From NCBI GenBank assembly GCA_003427395.1, contig BFEA01000007.1, forward strand, positions 6,878,418 through 6,914,825: a stretch of 36,408 nt of DNA, in the 5' to 3' direction. The stretch comes from Chara braunii. Its lineage: Eukaryota; Streptophyta; Charophyceae; Charales; Characeae. Positions within the stretch are counted from its first letter, which is position 1. Each line of letters begins with the position of its first letter. Position numbers and translations under genes: made by a program. Below, piece after piece: positions 1-9,209 of this stretch. The notes below the pieces were generated by a model, which was given only the letters and a program-made list of their open reading frames with translations, searched no databases and was not told where the DNA came from.

Positions 1-1653
1 CCATCCAAACACAACAGTGGGGAGAACTTTCATTGAATCCGCAGCCAATGGAGGAAACATGCATTGTGATCAGACAGTGTAAATCCCATGATAAGATTCA
101 TCCCATTTGTGTGAATTCGTCAAAGTGCTTCAGCTGGGAATAAATGGATTAGGGACGTACAGAAGGAGAGAAAGGGAGAAAGACAAGTGAGGAGGAGGGG
201 GCAGGCGGGAGGGGATGGGAGGGGAAGGGAAAAGAGGAGTAGCGAACGAAAAGTACATGTATAGCACCTTTCAGAGGCACAATCGTTGCTCAGAGGAAGG
301 GCTAACTAGGGAATGGGATCCTTCAAGAGAAAGGTGCAGAAGGAAAGTCGTAAGGGAAGAAGGCGAAGAAGTTGTAGCAGAATAGGAGAAGAGGATAAGG
401 GGAATAGGAAGACAAGGTTTCTCAATGGAGCACGATTGGATTCAAAACAGGCTACAACCATTCCCTCGCAAAACGGCAACAAGTCCAAACGCCTAGAAAT
501 GTGTGCACATAACAGATTGACAGTGACTACATAATGGCATCACTTGTACATCTTATGTGGAACAATTAACATCATAATGGCATCAATACATTTTTATTCA
601 GCAAACATACTTGTTGGAATGAGAACGGATTGGCAGTGACTAAGCAATAGACCAAAGAAGAAAACGTCCCGAACCGATCGTTATCTCAGCCTAATATAAT
701 CCCCAATTCGGATTTGGCCACCCTCCATACATGGAGAAATCCTACTAGCCAATCTTTAAAAATCTATGGCAATAAGTGCTTCCTACAAATTTGGTAACGG
801 TAATAACTTCGATCAACTAAAGGCTAGAGCAGATTGAAGCAAGACAAATCTCAAATCAAATGTGTTATTAACCACGAGATAACTCGAGCTCTAGTCAACT
901 ACTCGGGAGAGGCAGTTTAGTAGACCAGGCTAAATTAGGCAGGGGTGCGGGATGGTTCATCCCTCCGATGGAAAGTTAAAAGATCAAGCGAGTTAGAGAT
1001 ACTCGGTAAAACTCTTTAGGGTTTAGGGTTTAGGAATTTCATATTGGAGTCTCAAAACCCTAGAACATGCTGGTCTACAAAAGTTGGGGTAAAACAGGAA
1101 AGCCTGGACAACGAAATAGAAACCTACAGAAAGATCAGTTTTTATGTTTGAACAGTCCCTGGAGTTTCACAAAAGGACAGGTCAGGTTTTGGCCGATCTA
1201 TAGGAACAGGTCTCTTTTTTAGGTACAACAAGCTACAACAAACCGTTAGTTGCCAGCTCCCCGCACCTGCTCTAGCTTCCTTGTGAATCTGACAACACGC
1301 AATTGAGAGGAACTAGGAGTGAGGAGAGTCGTAGAACCAAGAGATAGCGAACATAGGCCAACTTAGGCAAGGGTGAGGGCTGGTACATCCCTCCCTAGGG
1401 AAGTAATCAATGTCGTCCACTCGAGCCTCTCAGCCATAATAGGGAGGATCTGTGTGCGTCTTTTCTGTATTCACCTTTGACTTGCCGGGGGAATAGGAAC
1501 CGGACTGTTGCTCCCCAGAATGGTAAGAGTCGAGAACTGAGAGGTTGTGTATTTTATTAAAAATTAAATAAAATAAATTGTGGCTTTTTATTCATTTATG
1601 TCAAGACCATACTTATGCAAGGAATATAAGTGTGAACGATATACAGAAAACCA
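1..1653. other. Unclassified non-coding flank
   Basis: No reading frame here has the composition or motifs of a known protein. The longest frames, near 306-534, are short and low in complexity. Purine-rich runs lie around 165-240 and 315-410. Two loosely similar blocks at about 932-976 and 1357-1402 share the core TAGGCARGGGTG followed by CATCCCTCC, so part of the stretch may be an old dispersed repeat. A short telomere-like run is annotated separately. It does not resemble the gag sequence on the other side of element A, so it is not the missing left half of element B. Confidence 0.5.
1015..1034 (+). repeat. Interstitial plant-type telomere motif
   Basis: Nearly three copies of TTTAGGG stand in tandem. 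This is the Arabidopsis-type telomere unit, common across green plants and streptophyte algae. With so few copies it is an interstitial trace and not a chromosome end. It supports a plant-lineage origin only weakly. Confidence 0.6.
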
Positions 1654-2250
1654 TGTTGCGGAGGAGGGAGAGATGGCGAGGTAAGGAGGAGGAGAGTCCT
1701 CGTTACCCTGTCCTGGTCCGAAACCCTACCTGCAAGGTGCAAGGTGGTGCCTTGAAGCCTTCTGCAGTCGAAGTCCGCGAAATTTATGGCACCATAGGTA
1801 AGTACCAGGTAAGTATCTCGCTGTTCTCTATCCCGAACTGCAGTCTAGCGCTAACCTCGCACTACTGCAGTAGCGCTGCGCTCTACACAGAATAGCGCAG
1901 CGTTCCCCCAAGGGTTGCTGCTCCAGAATGACCGAACAGGCGGCCTCCAGGTACCTAAGTACCGGTGTGGAAAGGCCGACCTCTATGCTGCGAGGCCGAG
2001 GCGTGATCTGAATCGTCGAAAGTGACGATTCAGATCAGACCGGCGGGCGGCAGCCTCAAGAGCGCCGCCAGGCCCAACGGTAACGTCGTTTGGCCCTGCC
2101 CGTCTGGTCTGGTCTGAAATGTGGCCTAAAGGCCAACCGGTGGGCCTGCAAATGGCGCTTCCGGTTTAAAGGTCCGGCCCTGGGCCTGGACCGGCCTCCA
2201 AACCCCTAGCTGTCGGGCCTAACCGGGCCCGTGTGACACAGTGTGTAACA
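1654..2250 (-). repeat. Element A 3' LTR (short copy)
   Basis: It is a direct repeat of 9840-10417, with the same order of blocks and scattered substitutions. On the minus strand it starts TGTTACACACTGTGTC directly after a purine tract and ends at 1654. Compared with the other LTR it lacks a block equal to 9216-9839. Both copies share TGTTGC at the outer edge, so an internal deletion is the simplest reading, but truncation with a chance 6-bp match is also possible. It contains a strong hairpin at 2004-2037. Confidence 0.85.
2004..2037. repeat. Perfect inverted repeat in the element A LTR
   Basis: A 14-bp arm, TGATCTGAATCGTC, is followed by a six-base loop and its exact reverse complement. 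The same structure at 10172-10205 in the other LTR has one mismatch. It would form a stable stem-loop in LTR transcripts. Confidence 0.75.
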
Positions 2251-2268
2251 CACTCCCCCCCTTAAAAG
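2251..2268 (-). other. Element A polypurine tract
   Basis: The minus strand reads CTTTTAAGGGGGGGAGTG directly before the first base of the 3' LTR. A purine run in this place is the plus-strand DNA primer of LTR retrotransposons. It fixes the 3' LTR boundary at 2250. Confidence 0.8.
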
Positions 2269-2274
2269 ACCGAG

Positions 2275-2541
2275 CTACCTGCGAGGGCGAAGTTGTCTGT
2301 CCGATACCGGGTTGGGTTGGGTGGGACGAGCTTTGTCCTTGGCAAGTCTTCGAGTCCCGTAGTCGGAGAAGATGAGAGGTGCAGATGCCTGTAAATCTGC
2401 GCGGGAGATCCAACGAGTGTCATCCGGGTCACATTGCTTGAAAGGGACTTGGTATTGCATTGGCTTGTTGCCAAACTTGCGGTGCCTGATGACACGGTCA
2501 ACTTCCTGATGGCCGTCCATAGAGGGCGGATCCTGTGATCA
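2275..2541 (-). pseudogene. Element A chromodomain tail of Pol
   Basis: The frame from 2520 down to 2275 carries a chromodomain-like segment with EVDRVIRHRKFG, then a YQVPFKQ strand and a tryptophan before an acidic and leucine-containing helix. That is the order of a chromodomain: first strand, (Y)xVxFK core, W, helix. It lies in the same frame as the integrase and is separated from it by a TGA at 2542-2544. In chromoviruses this module is fused to the integrase C-terminus and guides insertion to marked chromatin. The stop would detach it here. The call rests on pattern and position; the core is not a textbook match. Confidence 0.6.
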
Positions 2542-3570
2542 TCAGCCTGGGAACTCGTCTGCGGATGGTGTCGTGTAGATGGCCAGCTTCGACGCATGGA
2601 AGACGGGATGCACACAGAGGTGCGGTGGAATGGCAATCACAAAGGAAGGACCTGCAGGGTCATCGCGTGCTGCAGAAACTATCTTCCATGGTCCAAACCA
2701 TTTCGGGAGGAGTTTGTGCGAGACGCCCAGCTCGAGGGCGAATTCCTCGGCGAGGACCCAAACAAGGTCTCCCTCGCGGAAAGGATATGGGAGTCGACGT
2801 CGGTTGGCTTGCTGCTGCATGCGGATTTGAGCCTTTTGCATGTTCGCGCGGGCTTTGATCAGCAAGTCCCGATACTTCTGAATGGAAGCGGGAGAGCAAG
2901 CGACGTCTATGTCGGCGGCCTGTGGTAGAAGAAGATCGGCGAAGACTCGAGCCTTCTCTCCACCGTGATGTAACTCAAATGGAGTGAGGCAGATTGCCGG
3001 ATGCACCGAAGTATTATAGGCGAACTCGATGTCGGGAAGCCGGTCAACCCAATCTTTCTGGTCGGGACGGATGAGTGTACGTAACATCATTTGAGCAGTT
3101 TGATGCGCTCGTTCCGACTGTCCATCCGTCTGTGGCTGCCGTGCGGAACTCGGCTTCATAGTCGAACCGGACTCCGTCATGAGGGAAGTCCAAAATGCAG
3201 GCATGAAGCGAGTGTCTCTGTTGCTCACAATATCTTCCGGAACACCGTGGCATGTAATCCAGCCGGTGTGCAAGAGTCGAGCGAGCTCGGGGGCTGTAGC
3301 ACGATACTTGCATGGAAGAAAACGAGCGTACTTGCTCAAACAGTCAACGACCGTGAGAATGTCGTTATGACCGAGGCGATCGCGGGGGAACGGGCCTGTA
3401 ACATCCATAGCAGTGGAGAGTTGTGGTGCCTCAGGAATCGACATCGGTTTCGGTTTGCCATAAGGGACTGTAGATCGACCTTTGTTACGATGGCAAACTG
3501 CGCATGACTCAATGTACCTCGTGACGTCGTGAAGGACGTCTGGCCAGTGAAAACGTTGGCGGAGGCGAGC
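2542..3570 (-). pseudogene. Element A integrase
   Basis: This is the integrase, which joins the DNA copy to host DNA. The largest open part runs from 3444 to 2542; the zinc-binding region lies just upstream in the same frame, after a TAG at 3571-3573. The RNase H-fold core shows the first Asp in MDVTGPFP and the Glu in QTDGQSERAHQ. The second catalytic Asp, expected in an SDRD motif, reads Asn (SNRD, codon at 3220-3222). The C-terminal part has the usual GDLVWV and KLLPKWFGPWKI blocks and ends in HPVFHASKL. With an Asn in the triad and stops on both sides, it is unlikely to be active. Confidence 0.88.
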
Positions 3571-4407
3571 CTATGTACGGTTTACGCCAAGGTGTGCCGA
3601 AAGTCGTCCGTCATGGAATTCGCCGAGAAGACGAGTCTGTAAGATGCGATCTTGGGGCACCACCAACAAGTCCTTTCCTCTCGTGTGAAGGAGTAGGAAA
3701 CCATCGGAGATACGATAATGACCAGTCGACGGGTGATCAGATGAGAGATCAGCATAAAGCGTAGAGTACGTCGGATCGGACTTGTAGCCGTTGACGAAAT
3801 GCTGTTGCTGATCGTCGTCGAGGTCGAACGTCGTGGTCACAAGGGCACAGAGATCGGGCCGTCGTGAGAGGGCGTCCGCTGCTCGATTGGCGGCACCGGG
3901 AATGTGGCACGGCTCAAAGTCGAACTGGTCAATGTAATACATCCATCGACCAATCGTGCTAGTGACCGTGTCCTGCGTTTTGTAGAAGGTCAACGGATTG
4001 TTGTCCGTGTTCCATCTAAAACGTCGACGACCGAGAAGAAAGTGGCGCCACCGTTTGAGAACGGTGACAAACGCGAGTAACTCTTTCTTCCTAGCGTCGT
4101 CGAGAGTGTTGATGGGAGGCACTTTTTGGGAGAAGTACTCGATCGGGTGCCAACCATCCGTGTGGCATTGTTCCAATACCGCACCAATACCGTACCCGGA
4201 AGCATCCGTAGTCACTTGGGTGGGTAGGGTGGGATCATAGATACCGAGGGCCGGTGCATTTTGCATCGCCGCCTTCAACGTATTGAACGCGCCACGAGCT
4301 GCATCGTCGAACTCGAATGGTGCCTTCGGGGACGGAAGTCTCGACAAAGGAGCTGCCACTTTGGAGTAAGATTCGACGAAGCGCTGATAATATCCAGCCA
4401 ATCCCAT
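3571..4407 (-). pseudogene. Element A RNase H domain and start of integrase
   Basis: The segment begins in the RT connection region ([20 protein letters not shown]) and goes on into the Ty3-type RNase H, which removes RNA from the RNA-DNA hybrid. Catalytic acidic residues are visible in [14 protein letters not shown], in [10 protein letters not shown] and in NTDNNPL, followed by [16 protein letters not shown]. It continues towards the integrase zinc-binding region and stops at a TAG at 3571-3573. It is in the same frame as the flanking RT and integrase. Unlike elements B, C and D, the first RNase H Asp is kept here. Confidence 0.88.
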
Positions 4408-4464
4408 GAAAGAGCGTACGTCCGTCGTGCAACGGGGTTTCGGCCAATCCAGGATGGCTTGGAT

Positions 4465-5382
4465 CTAGTCCGCTAAGGGACAAATGCCTTTCAGCGTCAC
4501 ATAATGGCCCAAGTACTTAAGCTCTTGCTTGGCGAATTCGCACTTGTCGCGGTTGGCTTTGTACTTGGCTGCTCGCAAACGATCCAACACCACACGGAGG
4601 TGTACGAGGTGCTCGTCAAGCGTCCTGCTATAGACCAAGATATCATCGAGGTAGATGAGGACGGAACGATCGAGCAAGTCTCGGAACTCCGTTGTCATGG
4701 CTGCTTGGAAAGTTGTAGGGGCATTGGTGAGTCCAAATGGCATCACGACCCACTCAAAATGCCCATACCGCGGTTTGAAGGCGGTTTTGTACCGATCTTG
4801 AGGCTGGATTTCAATCTGCTGGTAACCCGACTTCAACTTCGAGAAGTACGTTGTGCCGCCCAATCGCTCGAGGAGATCATCAATCCGAGGGAGAGGGCCG
4901 GCGTTCTTAACAGTTTGTGCATTAAGTTTTCGATAGTCAATGCACAGCCGTAGGTCCTTGTTCTTCTTCCGGACGAAGAGAACTGCCGCACCGTATCGCG
5001 AACAACTAGGGCGAATCCAGCCCTTGTCGAGAAGGTCATCGAGTTGTGCGCGAAGCACTTCGAGTTCCTCTTCGCTCATGCGGTAAATGCATCCACACGG
5101 AGGGACGGCACCTGCCTTGAGAGTGATCCCGTGACGTATGGGCCGATCCGGAACCGTTCCGGTGGGAGCCTCGAAGATGTCTCCATACCCGTCCAAGAGG
5201 TGAGTAATGCGTGGGTCCGGCGGTGACGCGGCTGGACCGTCCGACGAGGGGAGAGCATGTAGAAACACAAGACCAATCTCCTCTACGTCGTTCCGAGCTA
5301 TGGCGCCGTGAATTCTCGGAACGAAAACCACGTGACAAGCAATCGAAGTATGAGGGGTCGCGACCGTATATGGGACTAACAC
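4465..5382 (-). pseudogene. Element A reverse transcriptase
   Basis: RT fingers and palm of a Ty3/gypsy Pol, which copies element RNA into DNA. Visible blocks are GWIRPSCSRYGAAVLFVRKK, LRLCIDYRKLN, PLPRIDDLLERLGG, HFEWVVMPFGLTNAP and the catalytic YLDDIL. The motif that should carry the first catalytic Asp (FSKxDLKSGYxQI) reads FSKLKSGYQQI. Two codons, including the Asp, are missing, at about 4830-4842. The frame is otherwise kept. A TAG at 4465-4467 ends this piece, and the connection domain goes on beyond it. The enzyme cannot be active as it stands. Confidence 0.9.
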
Positions 5383-5409
5383 TCCGTTCCGATCACGGAC
5401 GTGAACGGT

Positions 5410-6180
5410 TCAGTCATGAAAGTTCACCGGATGATCAGCGCTACGCAACCAGGACATGTCGAAAATCATGTCAAACTTGGTGTCGAGCATGTCAAAAGAC
5501 ACCGGCTGGCACGCAAGGAGCACGAAGTATACCGGGACGCTGCCAATGCATCGGTCAATCGACTTTTGCGTGCGGCCGTCCGCGAGTGTCACTTGCGTAG
5601 GTTGCGTCTTCCTTCGAACGCGCGGGCCAAGGCNTGCGCGGGCCATAAAGGCTTGGCTCATGAAATTGCGAGATGCTCCGCAATCAATCAAGGCACTGCA
5701 AGTTGCCTTTCCGATTTGAATGCGGATATAGAGTAAAGGCGCGTCGGTCTCGGTGTATCTTTGGGTGGCATACTCGCGGTCAATCTTTGCAAGATAGGAG
5801 CGGAGATCGACAACCGCTACTCCGTCGTCCGTCAGCGGAGCTGGTATTGCAGCGTGCAAATAGGAGCGTAGATTTGTTATCAAGGCGTTACAATGCGGCC
5901 TTGGCAAGGTTCTGGTCGAGGGTAGAGGTATCCAAGCGAAGTCCTTTCTCGTAAGCGGGTCAAGTTCCTCAAGTCTTGACCACGCCGTCGAGTCCTCGGA
6001 AATCAGTGGCGAACTGACCGATTCACTTGTCGACGGTGTACAGGCTGCGCATACGCTATCTAAGTGTACGTGGCTAGGCTGGTATAATGGTGGTACCAGC
6101 TGGGCGGCATAATCCTCGTACATAGCACGAGAATCAGCGACTAACGCATGCTCCCCGATAGTGATATCGGTTGCTAGCAA
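5410..6180 (-). pseudogene. Element A protease region of Pol
   Basis: A 256-codon frame at the start of Pol. The N-terminal half is unrecognised linker. A retroviral-type aspartic protease follows, with ALIDCGASRNFMSQAFM as the catalytic loop and DMIFDMSWL as the conserved region near the end of the fold. The usual D-(S/T)-G triplet reads D-C-G (Asp codon 5683-5685, Cys 5680-5682). One base at 5633 is N. The piece ends at a TGA (5410-5412) and RT continues in the same frame. The protease would release the Gag and Pol parts. The Cys may be a decay mutation. Confidence 0.75.
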
Positions 6181-6458
6181 GGCAACCGGTTCCGGCGGAG
6201 TGAGGAGAGGCGTCGCCCCTCTCCTTGCGTAACTCAGTTTCCTGAGTTAGTTGGACGGGGTACGCGTGCCTTGCCCTTGTCCGAGCATTGTGCCGTAGTG
6301 TGGTTGACACTATTGTATCATAGGCAATATCTGTACCATTGACGCAGGTCAAATACTTCCTTGGTTATGTTGTATGCCATCCATGGTTGCTGCCCAGTTC
6401 CCGTCGATGTCGTCTCTTGTGTCGCCTTGTTCTTCCGAACTCTCTTGGGACGCTTCGA

Positions 6459-6912
6459 CGGGAGCGCTGCGGTAACTCCATCACTCGAGGATGCTGCTGC
6501 AGCGTGGAGATTGATTGATTCGTCAGAAATCACGGCATGCGGTTGGGACTGCCGTTCGTTAGCAGCCTTGTCATCCGTTTGGATGACCAGGTTCGCACGA
6601 TCCAGAATAACGTGGAATGAGGCATAGTCGTACTCGTTGCCGAGTGTCGTCCGCAGTCCTACGCACCTGTCTCTTATACACATCTAGATGTGTATAAGAG
6701 ACAGCGGGAGCGCTGCGGTAACTCCATCACTCGAGGATGCTGCTGCAGCGTGGAGATTGATTGATTCGTCAGAAATCACGGCATGCGGTTGGGACTGCCG
6801 TTCGTTAGCAGCCTTGTCATCCGTTTGGATGACCAGGTTCGCACGATCCAGAATAACGTGGAATGAGGCATAGTCGTACTCGTTGCCGAGTGTCGTCCGC
6901 AGTCCTACGCAC
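6459..6912. repeat. 208-bp duplication around the adapter (artefact)
   Basis: 6459-6666 and 6705-6912 read the same by eye, starting CGGGAGCGCTGCGG and ending CCTACGCAC. The adapter lies exactly between them. A small self-circularised library fragment read around its junction would give this arrangement, so the second copy is probably false. Without it the Gag frame is continuous. Confidence 0.92.
6667..6704. other. Nextera mate-pair junction adapter (artefact)
   Basis: The 19-base Tn5 mosaic end CTGTCTCTTATACACATCT is followed at once by its exact reverse complement. This 38-bp palindrome is the junction adapter of Illumina Nextera mate-pair libraries. It is not genomic. The 208 bp before it (6459-6666) are repeated after it (6705-6912). 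Confidence 0.97.
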
Positions 6913-7215
6913 GATCGCGAAAAGAATTCGGATTGCTGGTTTGGAAAACTCAAGTCGAAGCTTGGAGTGGTTACTATCTTCTGCCACTTGATCGTCCAGT
7001 CTCGAGTTGGCATGTTCCCTTGTGAGCTGGTGTAAACCTCGTTCATGGCCGCCTTTACAACGTTGCGGACCATGAATCGAGTGAACCACATTTGCTCGAA
7101 CTCCTTCCACGGAATGTGCGTGTGGAGTTGAGCGATGGTGCATTTCAAATTGGCTGCGGTATCTTCCATCCATGCCTGTGCTCCTATGAGTTGGAGGTAG
7201 AGCGCTTTCATCATG

Positions 7216-8219
7216 TCATTGGGCTGTATAGAGAGGTAGCCATGTCAGAGTGTCCGTCTTGTTGTAGTCGGCAAACTTGCCGATGTTGAAGCGCGGCATC
7301 TTGTATGCCTTTGGAGCGGCGTCCGGTCTTGTCTGCAGTTTGGTGATGTCTGTCTTATTGGCGGCCACCGTGCTGCTGATCGTGGCCAGACTAGTGAAAT
7401 CACCTAGTTCGCCGGTAATAGTAACGGCATAGTCGATGCGCTCCTCGAGCTGCTTCGCCATGTCTGTCGTGCAGCCTGCGCTGCTGAGGCCTGAGCCTCG
7501 ATGCTGTTGACGCGTGTGAGAGTGGAGTTCAACAACTGTGTTGTGGCGCAGGCGGCAGCTGTTAAAGTGGCAGTATCTTGTTGCTGCTTCTGTCTGTGTT
7601 GTCGGTCTGTGAGCAAGTGTACCTGCAGCATTGTGTTATTCCACATCACTCCCCTCATCATGCCCAACATCAAATTAGCCAGGTTGTTTCTTTCTGCCTC
7701 TGCCGGTGTGGGATCCGCCTGTGCTTCCGTAGGCACAAAGATCATGCCTTGGAGTAGAGTTGTCCACTGATTCTCATTTTGAATCAGGGACTAAGTGTTG
7801 GCGGCATTTTGTCTGTCTCGAGCCGCTGCGTCAGCCTTAGCAGTCCGCTGAGCTTGGGCTGCCGCCTCATTGCCCAGCCGCTGACGTTCAACCTCTGCTG
7901 CCTGCTGCTGTGCCTTAGCGGTAGCGACGGCATCCGTAAATGCCTGTAACCGCTGAAGGTAATCTAACAACGGCTCGAGGTCCCTTTGGACCGGACATGC
8001 GGGAAGAGCCTCGGTGGTAACCGGTACTGTAGTTGTTGTACTCGATGCCACTGGAGTTGTTTGCCTGCTGAGTCGCTGTTGCTGATACTTAGTTCGTGGA
8101 GGTACCAGAGAGTGGCTACGAACTGCGAGCCTGGCACTGCGTCGAGGTAGTGCCCCGGTGTCCTGTTCCGTCGACATCAGCCCGAGCTGATGTGGTACTT
8201 GAGAAGTCCCGGTGGTCAC
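7216..8219 (-). pseudogene. Element A Gag N-terminal region
   Basis: The frame from 8219 begins MTTGTSQVPHQLG and runs through a Ser/Thr/Val linker into an Ala/Gln/Arg-rich helix (about codons 95-142) that should form a coiled coil. It meets a TAG at 7791-7793 and continues in the same frame to about 7460. There the reading must move to another frame (MAKQLEERIDYAVTITG onwards, to 7216), and it must shift again at about 7215 to join the capsid core. One stop and two frameshifts therefore break it. The helical N-terminus is typical of Gag assembly regions; no exact family was recognised for this half. Confidence 0.65.
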
Positions 8220-9193
8220 AGATTACGGGGTCAGGGAGGGTGGGAATAGGGGTAGAACAAATCAAGCAATTCACATATGTCCCTGTCCCAATGTGGACTA
8301 GACACCTAATCAAAATAAAAAGTTGAACTTTTCCCCCAAAACAACTTAAAAATTCGTAATAAGAAATAATAACCCATTAATAATCAATAAAATTTAATTA
8401 ATGATTAATAACAAATTAATCATCTCTTAATAATAATCAATAAAATTAATCAATAATTGCAATAATAATAAATAACGAATTTTAAATTGTGGAAAGATTA
8501 GGTATCTATTGAGATCACCTATGGTCCGTGAGTTCACTCTTTGTTAGTGAACTACCCGGAAGTTGCAGTTCTGAGGTAACGATTCCAAACAGGCTGCTAC
8601 TGAACAAATTTTTGGATAGTCGAAAAGAGAAACACTCGAAATTCCAAAAAAAACGTGAAATTTCGGGAATTTAAACCTAACAAGTCCGATTTTCAGAAGC
8701 GAAAGTCTGTATTCAGAAATTCACAATTAGGAAAAGAAAAAAAATTCGCGAAAATTTCGGATTCCAACCCTAATTTCTCGCGATTTTGCGGAATTTATGG
8801 TTTTACGGTTCCAAAAACATGCAAATTTCCCAATTTGAATGAAAACCGAAATTTTATCGCAACCCTAATTCCAATACCGAAATAAAACAGAATACCGATT
8901 TAAAACAGAATACTGAATTAAAATCAGAATGCCGAATTAAAACAGAAAATCGGATTAAACAGAATACCAGTTAAACGGAATACCGAATTAAAAAGGATAT
9001 CGGATTAAAACAGAATCCCGAATGGAAAATCGGAATATCGAATTAAAACAGAAATGCTGAATTAAAACAGAATACCGAAAAAACAAAATTTGCAACTTGA
9101 ATCTCGATAGTAATGCAGAACTGATTTGGAAAATCGAAAAGCAATTTATTCCCTAATCAGAATTACCTTGTGAGCAGATCCATTGATTGGTCT
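8220..9193 (-). other. Element A 5' leader, AT-rich
   Basis: This lies between the PBS and the gag start on the minus strand. 8330-8480 is almost pure A/T with many TAATAA words. 8640-8880 is also AT-rich and without coding signals. 8876-9086 is a degenerate minisatellite, annotated separately. Long non-coding leaders that hold packaging signals are usual in LTR retrotransposons; no specific signal was identified. Confidence 0.6.
8876..9086. repeat. Degenerate minisatellite in the element A leader
   Basis: About ten imperfect copies of a unit close to GAATACCGAATTAAAACA follow one another, with variants such as GAATGCCGAATTAAAACA and GGATATCGGATTAAAACA. Unit length varies by a few bases, so it is an old tandem array and not a CRISPR array. 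Confidence 0.75.
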
Positions 9194-9205
9194 GCTCCGA
9201 TACCA
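9194..9205 (-). other. Element A primer-binding site
   Basis: The minus strand reads TGGTATCGGAGC four bases after the end of the 5' LTR. It begins TGG, the complement of a tRNA CCA end, and differs from the common plant initiator-Met PBS TGGTATCAGAGC at one base. Element F carries exactly the same 12-mer. Confidence 0.8.
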
Positions 9206-9209
9206 AAAC

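Larger units (their letters stand above)
6285..7214 (-). pseudogene. Element A Gag core and zinc-knuckle remnant
   Basis: Capsid-type Gag of a Ty3/gypsy element, which forms the particle around the RNA. The core shows ALYLQLIGAQAWMED, then WKEFEQMWFTRFMVRNVVKA, then LPTRDW-like and TTPSFDLSFPNQQSEFF blocks. After a basic stretch (KRPKRVRKNK) comes a C-x2-C-x4-H-x4-C knuckle at 6285-6326 in which the third residue is a stop (TGA, 6318-6320) and the second Cys reads Tyr. The middle of the gene is disturbed by a sequencing-adapter insertion with a 208-bp duplication (6667-6912). Its 246 bp keep the frame, so it can be overlooked. Confidence 0.8.

Noticed and set aside
306-534. Two overlapping frames on opposite strands as small genes
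   Set aside because: Purine-rich low-complexity DNA, no motif, no neighbouring signals.
2535-2928. Plus-strand frames of 83-110 codons and the minus-strand frame 2262-2636
   Set aside because: They are shadows of the minus-strand integrase and chromodomain, which have clear motifs.
6705-6873. A second copy of the Gag segment as a real tandem duplication
   Set aside because: The exact adapter between the two copies points to a library artefact.
8876-9086. Possible CRISPR array
   Set aside because: The units follow one another without unique spacers and vary in length. The setting is a eukaryotic retrotransposon leader.
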